In this document: piece after piece, positions 1 to 11,205 of the stretch
How the letters are laid out: every line of letters starts with the position of its first letter
Numbering within the stretch: position 1 is the first letter of the stretch
DNA from: Molossus alvarezi
Lineage: Eukaryota; Chordata; Mammalia; Chiroptera; Molossidae
Direction of reading: 5' to 3'
Length of the DNA stretch: 64,000 nt
NCBI GenBank assembly: GCA_037176705.1
Contig: CM073889.1
Location: 101,201,890 to 101,265,889 of the forward strand
The notes under the pieces: generated by a model
Told to the model about the DNA's origin: nothing
What the model saw: only the letters and a program-made list of their open reading frames with translations
Databases searched by the model: none
Program-made: the position numbers and the translations under genes

Positions 1-519
1 GATGGCTTGAAATAAAATAAAGGCCTCACCAGTGTTCCTAAGCAAATGTCATAAATCAAAGAAAGAGTAAAATTAGGAATGGTTTTTATAATACATAAGG
101 TATGCTTTGGAGTAGCAGTCCTTCAAAAACAATCATACAGCTAATGTGCAAAGTATTATCCTTAGTCACCAAATTTCAATACTGCCTACACAAGTATCAT
201 GATAACTTTGACTGACTTGACATTTTAGTGTCCAGTTAGTGCAGAAACACTAATAGAAAAGCCATGAAAACCCTCCCACTAAATGCAACAATAGTATACT
301 GGATTGGATCAGAACCAAAAAAGACAATAATGGGGAAACTGATGAAATCCCAATGAAATCTGAACTTTAATTAAGGCAATTGTACCAATGTTAATTTCCT
401 AGTTTTGACAAATATGCCATGGATATATAAGATATAGACATTAAGGGAAACTGGGTGAAAGATATAAAGGAACTCTCTATACCTTGCAACTCTTTTGGAA
501 ATCTAAAATTATTCCATGT
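1..519. other. intergenic, nothing recognised
   Basis: AT-rich DNA with no ORF, repeat or regulatory site I could recognise. By human synteny it would lie between DYM (outside the window) and C18orf32. Confidence 0.5.
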
Positions 520-1190
520 GGTTGTCAGAAAAATGGCCCCCCAAAGGTGTCTACATTCTAATGCCCAAAACCTATGAATATGCTAGGTTACGTGGCACAG
601 GGGGGAGGGAGAGAGGAAGGAAGAAAGAGAGAGAAAAACATCAATGTGAGAGAGACACATTGACTGGTTGCCACCCACACGACCCCATCCGGGGCCAGTG
701 ATAAACTGTAACTGAGGTACATGCCCTTAGTGGGAACTGAACCCGGGACTCTCTGGTCCGAGGGCTGATGCTCTAACCACCGAGCAACCTGCCAGGTCAC
801 TAATTAGATTATCTTAAAATGAGGAGATTATCCTGAACTATCAGGGTGGACCCAACATAATCACAAAAGTAAAAAGTTAGGAGAAAGAAGAGAGCCATAA
901 ATATGGCTCTGGAAGATCAAGTGATGCAATGTGAGGACCAGGCATTACTGGCTTTGAAGATGACAAGACACTGGGAATATGGGGGTGGCCTCTAGAATCT
1001 GGAAAAGGCAAGGCAACATATTATCCCCTAGAGCCTCCAGAAAGGAACCTAGTCCTGTCGATACCCTAATTTTAACTCAAGACCATGTCAGACTCCTTGC
1101 CTAAATAACTGTAAAATAATACACTTGTGTTGTTTTAATCCACTAAATTTGGGGTGATTTGTTTATTGGCAATAAAAACAATACATTCAA
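520..1190 (+). mobile_element. MaLR (MLT1-type) LTR, interrupted by a Ves SINE
   Basis: The start (atggccccccaaaggtgtc) and the end (acacttgtgttgttttaatcc, then the gtgatttgtttattggcaat block) have the wording of mammalian MLT1 LTRs in sense orientation. A SINE at 600-799 splits it. It is degraded and has no coding content. Subfamily not assigned. Confidence 0.6.
600..799 (-). mobile_element. Ves SINE type A (3' box absent)
   Basis: Read on the minus strand it begins with a degraded type A head (gacctggcaggttgctcgg) and runs through the tRNA-like region to a GA-rich middle. The short ORFs over it are repeat shadows. Confidence 0.85.
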
Positions 1191-1857
1191 AAGTAAAATA
1201 GTTAATTAAAAGGAAAATTTCCTAATGGCTACCTGCCTTTCTAACACACTTCCAATCTAGGACTGTGCAAATATTTATGCTACTCAGAAAATAAGTGTAA
1301 AACAGAAAATGCACGCATAAAATATACTTCACTTTGGAAGGCATAAGATTTTTATTTTTTGCAGCAGCAGATTTATAACCTCTCCAGCTCATATTGGTTA
1401 GATTATTATGAAAATCAAGTATATCCAAAAACACATTGAGTTAGTTACACAGGAAAGCCAATCAAGCGATGAAATGCCAAGTGAGTCATTGGAAACATTA
1501 TGGTGCCTCAAATTGCAGTCCTGTATGATCTTTCTTCATCTTCCTCACTACTCAGAGACTTCCCATATTTAAAATGCTTCTGATTGAGGATATCCATTTG
1601 GCTCATTCCTTTATTTGTTCAGTGAATATTTATTTACTTAGTATTCTGAGTACACTATGTTTCAGACATGGGTCTAACCTGAAGAAGCATAAGGTCTAAT
1701 GGAGAAGACAGGCATTGTACAACAAAATTAAAAATTGGGTTAAATTGCCATGAAAGATAAGAACAGTCAGCACAATCAGATATCTAGCCCCAAGGGAACA
1801 GCTTTCTGAGGAATAAACAGCGAGAGTTAACCACCGGAGACTAACAGGACCAGAATT
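1191..1857. other. intergenic with an L2-like fragment
   Basis: No gene. About 1610-1700 (cagtgaatatttatttacttag...) resembles the 3' part of an old L2 LINE. The rest is unclassified AT-rich DNA. Confidence 0.4.
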
Positions 1858-1870
1858 TCCATCAACATCT

Positions 1871-2122
1871 TTTTTTTTTAATCCTCACCCGAGGACACTT
1901 TTTCCATTTTTTGTTCAGATAGAGTGGGAGGGAGAGAGAGGAAGAAAGAGAGAGAGAGAAACATCGACGTGAAAGGGACACATTGAGTGGCCGCCACCCC
2001 CACGACCCAACCAAGGCTGGGGACAAACCGCAACTGAGGTACGTGCCCCTAGCGGGAACCAAACCCAGGTCTCTCTGGACCACAGGCTGACGCTCTAACC
2101 GCTGAGCCAAACCGGCCAGGGC
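1871..2122 (-). mobile_element. Ves SINE type A with 13-bp TSD
   Basis: Complete copy from the poly-T (reverse A-tail) to ccggccagggc. Perfect target-site duplication tccatcaacatct at 1858-1870 and 2123-2135. A (TA)n run follows at about 2167-2190. Confidence 0.93.
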
Positions 2123-2368
2123 TCCATCAACATCTTAATAACAGAACATATGTACATGCATATATTAAGATATATATATATATATATATAATTTGACAAT
2201 GTCCTCACAATCTTGTAAGTAAAGTATTAGTCTCTATTTTACCCATGAGAAAACATAATACAAAACCGTATGGGTTTAAGTTACTAAAATTTATACAACT
2301 AGTCACTCAGACCTCCAAAATTTACCTTCTAATATAAACAACATATAATAACAAATTTCAAGAACAGG

Positions 2369-2608
2369 TTTTTTTTTAATCCTCACCCGAGGATATTTTT
2401 TTCCTATTTATCATCAAATAGAGTGAGAGGGAGGGAGAGAGAGAGAAACATCGATGTGAGAGGGACACATCGACTGGTTGCCTCCCACACGACCCCAATC
2501 AGGGCCGGGGATGAATCGCACCCAAGGTCCGTGCCCTTGACCGAATCAAACCCGCGACTCATTGGTCCATGGGCTGATGCTCTAAACACTGAGCCAAATT
2601 GGCCAGGG
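2369..2608 (-). mobile_element. Ves SINE type A
   Basis: Complete copy: 3' box aatcctcacccgaggatat next to poly-T, head ending ttggccagggc. Flanked by an imperfect duplication around caagaacag / caagaatag. Confidence 0.9.
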
Positions 2609-3280
2609 CAAGAATAGATTTTTTGTTATGATTGTTTTATGGTGATCTAATTATAAAGTTAAATTTACATGGTAAAACAGAGGTGATGATGGAAAGAGAG
2701 ACTTCTAGGCCAAAAGTGTCTCCTGCTGTCCTGGTGTCTCTGGAATTCAGGAAATCCCAGCTGGAAGGCCAAGCTTTGTGGCCCGAGTCCTTTCCTCATG
2801 TTATTTATTAGGTTGTTTGTTCTCTTGTTGTTGAGTTTTAGGAGTTCACGATGTATTCTGGGTATTAATTCTTGATCAAATATATGATTTACAAATATAT
2901 TCTCCCATTCTATGGATTGTCTTTTTACTCAGTTAACAGTGCTTTTTGACACACAAAAGTTTATAATTTTTATGAAATCCAATTTGTCTATTTTTTTAAA
3001 TTTTATTGCCTGTGCCTTTGATGTCACATCCAAGAAATCATTGCCAAATTCAATGATGTGAAGCTTTTCCTCTATATTTTCTTCTAAAAGTTTTATAGTT
3101 GTAGCTCTTATATTTAGGTCTTTGATCCACTTTGAGTTAACTCTTTTATAGGTTGTTAGATAAGGGTCCAACTTTATTCCTTTGCATGTGGATATCCGGT
3201 TTTCTCAGCACCATTTGTTGAAAAGACTGCCCTCTCCCCATTGAATGGTCTTGGAATTATTGTCAAAAATTATTTAACCA

Positions 3281-3524
3281 GCCCTGGCCGGTTTTCTCAG
3301 TGGTTAGAGCGTTGGCCTGCGATCTGGAGAGATCTGGGTTCGGTTTCCGCTAAGGGCGCGTACCTTGGTTGCAGTTTGTCCCTGGCCCTGGTTGGGTTGT
3401 GTGGGTGGCAGCCACTCGATGTGTCCCTTTCACGTAAATGTTTCTCTCTCTCCCTCCCTCTCTCTCCCTCCCATTCTATCTGAACAAAAAATGGAAAAAT
3501 GTCCTCAGGTGAGGATAAAAAAAA
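3281..3524 (+). mobile_element. Ves SINE type A inside L1
   Basis: Complete, from gccctggccgg to the 3' box ctcaggtgaggataaaa. TSD ttatttaacca on both sides, made of L1 3' UTR sequence. Confidence 0.92.
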
Positions 3525-3756
3525 GTTATTTAACCATATATACAAAAGTTGATTGTTAATCCCCCTATTCTGTTCCATTAGTTTAGATGTTTCTTTGTGT
3601 CATTATCACACTGCTTTGGGTTACTTTAGCTTTATAGTAAGTTTTTAAATCAGGAAGTGCACATCTTCCAACTTTGTTCTTTTTCAAGATTGTTTTGGCT
3701 ATTTGAGGTCTCTTGATATTTCATATGAGTTTTATGATGGGTTTTTCTTCTTTTTA

Positions 3757-3999
3757 GTTTTTTAATCCTCACTCAAGGATATTTTTTCCATTTATCTTCT
3801 GATAGAGTGGAGGGGAGGGAGGGAGAGAGAGAGAGAATCATCGATGTGAGAGAGACACACCAACTGGTCACCTCATGCACGACCCTGACCAGGGCCAGGG
3901 ACGAACTGAAACTGAGGTACTTGCCCTTGGCCGGAATCGAACTAGTGACCATTTGGTTGTAGGGCCAATGTTCTAACCACTGAGAAAACCGACCAGGGC
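3757..3999 (-). mobile_element. Ves SINE type A inside L1
   Basis: Complete copy. The flanking L1 sequence tatgatgggtttttc is duplicated left and right. Confidence 0.92.
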
Positions 4000-4208
4000 T
4001 ATGATGGGTTTTTCCATTTCTGCAAAAAACATCATTGGGATTTTAACCTGGATTGTATTGAATTAGGGTAATATTGATGTCTTAACAATAATCAGTTACT
4101 GTCTTCCAATTCATAAACAGAAGATGTCTTTCCCGGAATAAATAAATAACATCTTTTATTTATTTCAGTTTTTCACTTCAGTAACGTTTTGTAGTTTTCA
4201 CTGTCTTT

Positions 4209-4392
4209 TTTAAATGTTTTTATTGATTTTAGAGAGAGAAGAAGAGAGAGAGAGAGAAAAACATCAATGTGAAAGAAATATTGATCAATTGCCTCCGACA
4301 CACACCATGACTGGGGATCAAAACCACAACCTAGGTATGTGCCTTGACCTGGAATTGAACCTGCAACCTTTTTGGGGTACTGGATGAGGCTC
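4209..4392 (-). mobile_element. Ves SINE type B inside L1, head degraded
   Basis: Typical ttttattgattttagagagag end and tRNA-like middle; the head is eroded. Duplication gttttcactgtctt / gttttcattgtctt. Confidence 0.85.
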
Positions 4393-4561
4393 CAGGCAGT
4401 TTTCATTGTCTTAAGTCTTTCACTTTTTTAGTCAAATTAATTCCTAAATTTTTAAATTCTCTTTGATGCTACAGTAAATGGAATTGTTTTCTTAATTTCC
4501 TGTTCAGATTTTTAATTGTTGGTATATACAATGCAACTGAATTTTTTTTAAGTGATGAGGG

Positions 4562-4757
4562 CTTTTTTTAAAAATATGTTTTTCTTGAAGGAGGAAGAAA
4601 GAGGGAGAGAGAGATAGGAACATTGATCAGCTGCCTCCTGCACGCCCCCTACTAGGGATGGGGACTGAAACCCAGTCATGTGCCCTGATTGGGAATCAAA
4701 CCAGCAACATCCTGGTACATAGGACAAGGATCAACCACTGAGCCACACTGGCCAGGC
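4562..4757 (-). mobile_element. Ves SINE type B inside L1
   Basis: Head ccacactggccaggc on the right. L1 sequence aatgcaactgattttt-like is duplicated on both sides. Confidence 0.88.
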
Positions 4758-5470
4758 AATGCAACTGATTTTTGTATTGATTGTTTATCCTGTTGCTTTG
4801 GTGAATTCATTTATTAGTTCTAACAGTTTTTTTTAATGGAATCTTTAAGGTTTTCTACTTACAAGATCATCTGAGAACAGAGATGATTTTACTTCTTCTT
4901 TTCTAATTTGAATAATTTTTATATATTTATCTTGTTTACTTGGCTAGGAAATTCAGTACTATGCTGACTTAAAGTGGCAAAGGTAGGCATCCTTGCCTTG
5001 TTCCTGATTTCAGAGGAAAAGCTTTCAGCCTTTCACTATTGAGTATGAGGTTTGCTGTGGGTTTTTCACATATACTTTCATTATGTTGAGGTAGTTTTCT
5101 TTTATTGCTAGTTTGTTGAATGCTTTTATCATGAAAGTGCTGAATTTTGTCAAATGCTTTTCTGTATCAATTGAGATGATTATGTGGGTTTTTTCCTTCC
5201 TCCTTCCATTCTGAATATCCTTGCATTCTAGGAATAAATCCCACCTGGTCATAATATATAATCCTTTCACTATGCTTTGAATTTGGTTTGCTAGTATTTT
5301 GTTGAAAAATTTTGCACTGATATTCATAAGAGATACAGGTTTAATTTTTCTATTTTTTTGTAATGTCTTTGTCTGGCCTTGGTACTAGGACAATGCTGGT
5401 CTCATAGAATGTGTGAGTAAATGTTCTCTTTGATATTTTGGAAAAGTTTGAGAATAATTTGTGTTCTCCT

Positions 5471-5556
5471 TTTTTTATTTTTAAATATTTTTTATTGATT
5501 TGGGGGGAGAGAGGAAGGGAGAAGAGAGGGAGAGAGAACGAGAAGCATCTTTGTGT
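5471..5556 (-). mobile_element. Ves SINE type B, tail part only
   Basis: Only the 3' part (ttttttattgatttggggggagagagg...) remains before a type A copy takes over. Confidence 0.7.
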
Positions 5557-5780
5557 TTTTGTTTTTATCCTCACCTGAGGACACTTTTGCATTCATCTTT
5601 AGATAGAGCGAGAGGGAGAGAGGGAGGAAGAGAGAGAAACATCAATGTGAGAGAGACACATCAACTGGCTGCCACCCACACGACCCCAACCAGAGCCAGG
5701 GACAAACTACAACTGAGGTACATGCCTTTGGCCGGAACTGAACCTGGGTCTCTCTGGACCGCGGGCCAACGCTCTAGAAT
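5557..5780 (-). mobile_element. Ves SINE type A, head truncated
   Basis: 3' box atcctcacctgaggacac through the tRNA-like region, ending at gcgggccaacgctctag. The last part of the head is missing. Confidence 0.85.
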
Positions 5781-6008
5781 TCACTAGTGAAGCCATAAGG
5801 TGCAGGGCTTTTCTTTGTTGGGAGATTTTTGATTACTGAATCAGTTCCTTTACTAATAATACATCTCTTCAGTCTTTCTATTTCTTCATGATTTCGTGTT
5901 GGTAGGTTTCGTTTTTCGTGTTGGTAGGTTTCGTTTTTCTAGGAATGTGTCTGTTTTATCTATGTTACCCATTTTGTTGGTGAACAATTGTTCATAGTTC
6001 TCTCTCTC

Positions 6009-6239
6009 TTTTTTTTTTTATTTAATTTTTTTTCTTTATTGATTTTTAAAGAGAGAGGAAGGGAGAGGGAAAGAGAAATAGAAACATCGATGAGAGAGAA
6101 CATCGATTGGCCACATCCTGCATGACTCCCACTGGGGATAGGGCCCATAACCTGGGCATGTGCCCTGATCAGGAATCGAACCAGCGACCTTGTGATGCAT
6201 GGGCCGACGCTCAACCACTGAGCAACACCAGGTGGGTCA
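6009..6239 (-). mobile_element. Ves SINE type B inside L1
   Basis: Complete type B copy. L1 sequence tcatagttctctct appears on both sides as TSD. Confidence 0.9.
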
Positions 6240-6547
6240 TAGTTCTCTCTTATAATGTTTTATTTCTGTAGCATCAGTAGTAATTCCACTTTTATTCCTG
6301 ACTTTAGTAATTTGAATCTTCACTCTCTTTTTTAGTCAAAGTAGCTACAAATTTGTCAGTTTTGTTGATCATTTTGAAAAGCCACTTTTTCATTTCATTG
6401 ATTTTCTCTGTTTTGTAATTCTCTATTTTGTTGATCTCTGCTCTATTCTTTACTATTTCCTTCCTCTGATAGCTTTGGGTTTAGTTTATTGTTATTTTTC
6501 TAGTTCCTTAAATTGAAAGTTAAGTTGTTGATTTAAGATCTCTCTCT

Positions 6548-6788
6548 TTTTTTTTATCCTCACCCGAGGACATTTTTCCATTTTTTGTTCAGATAGAGTG
6601 GGAAGAAGAGAGAGAGAGAAAGAGAAACATCAACATGAAAGGGACACATCGAGTGGCTGCCACCTGCACGACCCAACCAGGGCCAGGGACAAACTGCAAC
6701 AGAGGGACGTGCCCTTAGTGGGAACCGAACCTCGGGCCTATCTGGACCGCAGGCTGACGCTCTAACCGCTGAGCCAAACCGTCCAGGG
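6548..6788 (-). mobile_element. Ves SINE type A inside L1
   Basis: Complete copy with poly-T, 3' box and head; agatctct is duplicated on both sides. Confidence 0.92.
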
Positions 6789-6851
6789 CAGATCTCTTTT
6801 TTTTTTTTTTCACCTTTTGTTTGTTTGGTTTTTGTTTTGTTTTGCTTTTTG

Positions 6852-7047
6852 TTTTTATTGATTTTAGAGAGAGGGAAAGAGAGGGAGAGAAATATCAATG
6901 TAAGATAGAACCATCAATCAGTTGCTTCCCATATACACCCCAAAGGGACCAAAGCCAAAACCTGGGCATGTGCCCTGACCAGGAATCAAACTGGCAAATT
7001 TTCAGTGCACAGACAGTGCTCAGCCAAAGGAACCATACCGGCCAGGG
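6852..7047 (-). mobile_element. Ves SINE type B inside L1
   Basis: tttttattgattttagagagagg end, head ending ccggccaggg. It sits next to the preceding type A copy, so the L1 took two adjacent hits. Confidence 0.88.
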
Positions 7048-7920
7048 TTAAGATCATTTTTAATGTAAGTGTTTATAGCTGTAAAATTTCCATTTACTAT
7101 TGGTTTCACTGTGTTCCATAGGTTTTGGTACATTATGTTTTTGGTTTTATTTGTCTCAAGATATTTTCTAATTTTTCTTTTGATTTCTTCTTTGATTCAC
7201 AGGTTGTTTAAGATTTTATTTTTATAAATCTGTACATTTTCTTGTTTTCTGTCTGTAATTGATTTCTAACTTCCTCCCATTGTGGTCAGATAAGATACTT
7301 TGTATGATACCTATCTTTCAATCTAGTCAGACTTAATTTGTGGTTTAACATATGGTCTTACCTAGAGAATATCCCACATACACTTGAGAAGAATATGCAT
7401 TCTGTTGTTGTTGAGTAGTGTTCTGTATTTGTCTGTTAGATTTAGTTGGTTTATTGTGTTATTCAAGCCCTCTATTTCCTTGCTTTTCTTCTGTCTGGTT
7501 GTTCTATTCAAAGTGGGATAGTACAGTCTCTGACTATTGTAGAACTATTTCTCCCTTCAATTCTGGAAATTTTTGCTTTATATATTTTGAGGGTCTGTTA
7601 TTAGGAGTAACTATAGTATTTCTGAAACATTGAAAGACAGAAAACAATCTAATATCTACTGATCTTCAAGATATACTTTTAATTGAAAAAAGGAAACCAA
7701 AAAGTACATATAGTGTGCTATTTTTTTGTCATTTAAAAAATCAAGTAAAATACATACATCTGTATATATTTGCTTGTGCATACAGAGACTATCTCTGGAA
7801 ATATAAAGACGAAACCGGGAGGGCCTTGGTTATGTGGCAGTGGGGGAGCTGGATGCCAGTACATTTATGTGAGCCTTCAAAGTCCCCGTGTAGCCACTGC
7901 CCCCTTCTCCCACCCTTCAC

Positions 7921-8785
7921 TTGTTCCTTGCCTGGTCTGAGTACAACAGGGGTGTGAATACTTTTCTCCTGAAGGAAGATTGTTTCAAGTGGAATATGCT
8001 ACTGAGGTTATCAAGCTTGGTTCTACAGACATTGGAATTCAGACATCAGAGGGGATGTGCCTAGTTGTGGAAAAGAGAATTACCTCCCCCGTCATGGAGC
8101 CAAGCAGCATTGAGAAAATTGTAGAGATTGACACTCATAGGCTGTGCCATGAGTGGGCTAATTGCTGATGCTAAGATTTTAATTGATAAAGCCAGAGCGG
8201 AGACACAGAACCATTGGTTCACCTACAATGAGACAATGATGGTGGAGAGCGTGACCCAGGCTGTATCCAATCTGGCTCTACGGTTTGGAGAAGAAGATGT
8301 AGATCTGGGTGCCCTGTCTTGTCCCTTTGGAGTAGCACTGTTATTTGGAGGAGTTGATGAGAAAGAACCTCAACTGTTTCATATGACCCATCTGGGACCT
8401 TTGTACAGTGTGAGGCTCGAGCCATTGGCTCTGCTTCAGAGGGTGCCCAGAGCTCCTTGCAAGAAGTTTACCATGTCTATGACTCTGAAAGAAGCCATCA
8501 GGTCTTCACTAAACAAGTAATGGAGGAGAAGCTGAATACAACTAACAGAGCTAGCCATGGTGCAGCCTGGCCAGAATTTCCCCATGTTCACAAAGCAAGA
8601 ACTTGAAGAGGTTATCAAGGACAGTTAAGGAAATGTGATCCTCAGAGCTTTTCTGGGACAATTTCAGTTCTCCTGATTGCCCTGAACTTTTATTTCCAAC
8701 TCCTATTCCTTGGGAAATCTCCAGTGTATGCGTATTTTTTTTAATGATGTCTGTACATGAAGGCAATCCTGAAATAAAGAAAAAC
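7921..8785 (+). pseudogene. PSMA5P: PSMA5 processed pseudogene
   Basis: Retrocopy of proteasome subunit alpha type-5, a ring subunit of the 20S proteasome. Conceptual translation gives [52 protein letters not shown] and [13 protein letters not shown], all close to PSMA5. There are no introns. The start codon is TTG at 7921. One T is missing near 7966, two bases are lost near 8138, and later indels around 8390-8520 break the frame again. A matching 3' UTR follows to an AATAAA at 8771-8776, and the A-tail passes into a purine microsatellite. The parent is a multi-exon gene elsewhere, so this copy is L1-mediated and should not make a subunit. Confidence 0.93.
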
Positions 8786-8789
8786 TTTT

Positions 8790-9111
8790 AAAGGAGAAGG
8801 AGGAGGAGGAGGAGGAGGAGGAGGAGGAGGAGGAGGAGGAGGAGGAGGAGGAGGAGGAGGAGAAGGAGAAGGAGAAGGAGAAGGAGAAGGAGAAGGAGAA
8901 GGAGAAGGAGAAGGAGAAGGAGAAGGAGAAGGAGAAGGAGAAGGAGAAGGAGAAGGAGAAGGAGAAGGAGAAGGAGAAGGAGAAGGAGAAGGAGAAGGAG
9001 AAGGAGAAGGAGAAGGAGAAGGAGAAGGAGAAGGAGAAGGAGAAGGAGAAGGAGAAGGAGAAGGAGAAGGAGAAGGAGAAGGAGAAGGAGAAGGAGAAGG
9101 AGAAGGAGAAA
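8790..9111 (+). repeat. (GGA)n / (GAAGGA)n purine microsatellite
   Basis: About 60 bp of GGA triplets, then roughly 250 bp (about 41 units) of near-perfect GAAGGA hexamers. It starts at the A-tail of the PSMA5 retrocopy, so it probably grew from that tail. The long poly-leucine ORF on the opposite strand is an artefact of this repeat. Confidence 0.97.
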
Positions 9112-9194
9112 CCAGTGAGTTTGTCTCCTAGGAGGGGAACAGGGTGCCTGGGAACTAGGGTAGGAGGAAGAAATTTTTATCTGTGTGCACTCTT

Positions 9195-9642
9195 TTGTTT
9201 TTTTTTTTTTTATTGATTTCAGAGAGAGGAAGGGAGAAGGAGAGTGAGGTAGAAACATCAGAGAGAGATAAACATCTATAGCAGCAGCTCTCAACCTGTG
9301 GGTCATGACCCCTTTGAGGGTCAAACGACCCTTTCACAGGGGTCACCTAAGACCATGGGAAAACACATATTTCCGATAGTCTTAGGAACCAAGACACCGC
9401 TCCTCTATCGGTCTCCAGGTGGGTCCACCGACATGCAGATACGCCCACATACAACATGAGGAACTGTATTAAAGGGTCTTGGCATTAGGAAGGTTGAGAA
9501 CCACTGATCTATAGGCTGCCTCTTGCACGCCCCCTATTGGGGATCAATCCCGAAACCCAGGCATGTGCTCTGACCAGAATTGAACTGGCGACCTCCTGGT
9601 GCATGGGACAATGCTCAACCAACTGAGCCACACCAGCCAGGC
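9195..9642 (-). mobile_element. Ves SINE type B, split by a SPIN-like hAT element
   Basis: The SINE halves are 9195-9281 and 9515-9642. TSD tgtgtgcactctt at 9182-9194 and 9643-9655 brackets the whole unit. The hAT insertion therefore came after the SINE. Confidence 0.93.
9282..9506 (-). mobile_element. SPIN-like non-autonomous hAT element, copy 1
   Basis: 225 bp with terminal inverted repeats (cagcagctctcaacc... / ...ggttgagaaccactg) and an exact 8-bp TSD atctatag at 9274-9281 and 9507-9514, the hAT hallmark. The ends (cagtggttctcaacctt and cccacaggttgagaac) match my memory of SPIN, a hAT family that spread horizontally among tetrapods. It has no transposase and would need one in trans. It has nearly the same structure as the copy at 37684-37907. 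The orientation given is relative to that copy. Confidence 0.85.
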
Positions 9643-10212
9643 TGTGTGCACTCTTGTACTGTGTGAATTTTGTATAAAAAAAAAAAAATAAGTACACTTA
9701 AATTTGAAATGCTGTAGACTGGAAACTAAAATTAGAGTAGTATCTGGTTCAAATTAAAAGAATCCTAGAAGGTATTTGATGACTGTAAACTCACTAAGTA
9801 GGGCAGGCTACTAAAAGAACTTGCTCATATTCCAGAAAGTTCAGTCCAGAGATGTAGTAAAAGGGAAAGAGTTTGTTTATACTCTTCTTTCTAAAAGTAT
9901 TTAAGGTGACTTGCAAACACATGAAATACATAAAACTGCAACATGAATCACAGAAGAAAAAGAAGGGAGGGGCATGAAGTGGAGCCGAATTGGTAGACCA
10001 GGTGTTCTTCAAAGCCTGCCGGGCTTTTCTTTTTATAATTACTGGTTTACAAGGTCTGGAGTGCAACTCTTCTGTGCTGCAAGTTTTATATACATTTTGT
10101 GTGTGAATAGTCTTCATCTACAGTGGGGCTGAGTCTCTTTTTAGAACCTAAAGAACCAAAAAGGACCTTTTACCTTAAGGAAGGCCACTCTGCAAGCAGG
10201 ATTAAGACTATG

Positions 10213-10425
10213 CCCAGCCTTGGCCGGTGTGGTTCAGTTGGGTGGGTGTCATCCTGTGCACTGAAGGGTTGCCAGTTTGATTCCTGGTCAGGGCACATGC
10301 ACGGGTTTTGGGCTTGATCCCCAGTGGGGGGTGGGGGGAAGGGTATGCAGGAGGCAGCCAGTGGACGCTTCTCTCTCTCTCTCTTTCCCCTCCTCTCTCT
10401 CTAAAAATCAATTTTAAAAATATTT
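10213..10425 (+). mobile_element. Ves SINE type B
   Basis: Head ccttggccggtgtggttcag, middle with ggtcagggcacatgc, end ctctaaaaatcaattttaaa. Confidence 0.88.
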
Positions 10426-10433
10426 AAAAATAC

Positions 10434-10670
10434 TAGTCCTGGCCAATTTGGCTCAGCGGTTTGAGTGTCAGCCCATGGACCAGAGAATCCCAGGTTCAGT
10501 TCCCACTAAGGGCACCTACTTCAGTTGCAGTTTGTCCCCAGCCCAGGTTGGGGTCGTGTGGGTGGCAACCAGTCGATGTATCTCCTCTCTCACATCACTG
10601 TTTCCCTCTCTCCTTCCCACTCTATCTGAAGATACATGCAAAAATGTCCTCAGGGGAGGATAAAAAATAT
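10434..10670 (+). mobile_element. Ves SINE type A
   Basis: Complete copy ending tcctcaggggaggataaaaa. It lies directly after a type B copy. Confidence 0.9.
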
Positions 10671-10849
10671 ATATATGTTCCTTTAAACAAAAAATACTAT
10701 TTCCAGATTATTGTTTCAAGCCTGTTGCAACAACAGTGCTCAGGTTTCCTACTTCCCCAAGAAAGAGCAGACCTTTGGAGTCAGACCTGTGTTTGAATTC
10801 TGGTTCCATAATTATGAGCTGAACGATGTTGGGAACGCTACTCTCGTAG

Positions 10850-11205
10850 TCAGTTCTTAGTTATCTGTTCTAACAAAATACCACCAACTGAGTGGCTTAA
10901 ACAACAGACATTTATTTTCATAGTTTTGTTGAATGAAAGTCCAAGGTCAAGGCACTGGCATATCTGGTGCCCAGTTCTGACCCTTTTCCTGGTTTGCAGA
11001 TGGCATTTTTTCATTGTATCTTACGTGGCAGAGAAAGAAAGCTCTAGTCTCTTCTCATAAAGATACTAATCCCACATGAGGGCTGAGCTATCATGACCTC
11101 AGGTAAATCTAATTACCTACAAAAGGCCCCACCTCCTAATACCACCCCATTGCAGGGTAGGGTTATGTATTTGGGGGGAACACAAACATGAATTCCTGGA
11201 CAGCT
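10850..11205 (-). mobile_element. MaLR (MLT1/MST-type) LTR, antisense
   Basis: gtggcttaaacaacagacatttatttt, caaggtcaaggcactgg and ggggggaacacaaacatgaattc, read in reverse, are the conserved blocks of MaLR LTRs. Degraded. Confidence 0.6.

Larger units (their letters stand above)
2755..7640 (-). mobile_element. old L1 LINE, antisense, 5'-truncated, broken by at least ten SINEs
   Basis: On the minus strand the pieces run in L1 order. The endonuclease part of ORF2 is near 7.1-7.64 kb (reverse complement contains cagaatgcatattcttctcaag). Reverse transcriptase lies at 5.0-5.33 kb, where a conceptual fragment reads NISAKFFNKILANQI followed by HIIISIDTEKHL. The 3' UTR lies at 2.76-4.1 kb. Frames are broken by stops and indels, so it is dead. 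SINEs at 3281, 3757, 4209, 4562, 5471, 5557, 6009, 6548 and 6852 split it, several with clear TSDs made of L1 sequence. The L1 is therefore older than those SINEs. Confidence 0.85.

Noticed and set aside
5025..5327. 100-residue ORF with reverse transcriptase wording
   Set aside because: A real remnant of L1 ORF2, but part of a broken element; reported within the L1, not as a gene.
8860..9110. CRISPR-like array
   Set aside because: The repeats are contiguous hexamers without spacers, and the genome is eukaryotic.
8788..9324. 178-residue ORF with a long poly-leucine run (minus strand)
   Set aside because: It is the complement of the GAAGGA microsatellite joined to SINE sequence; no start context or family.
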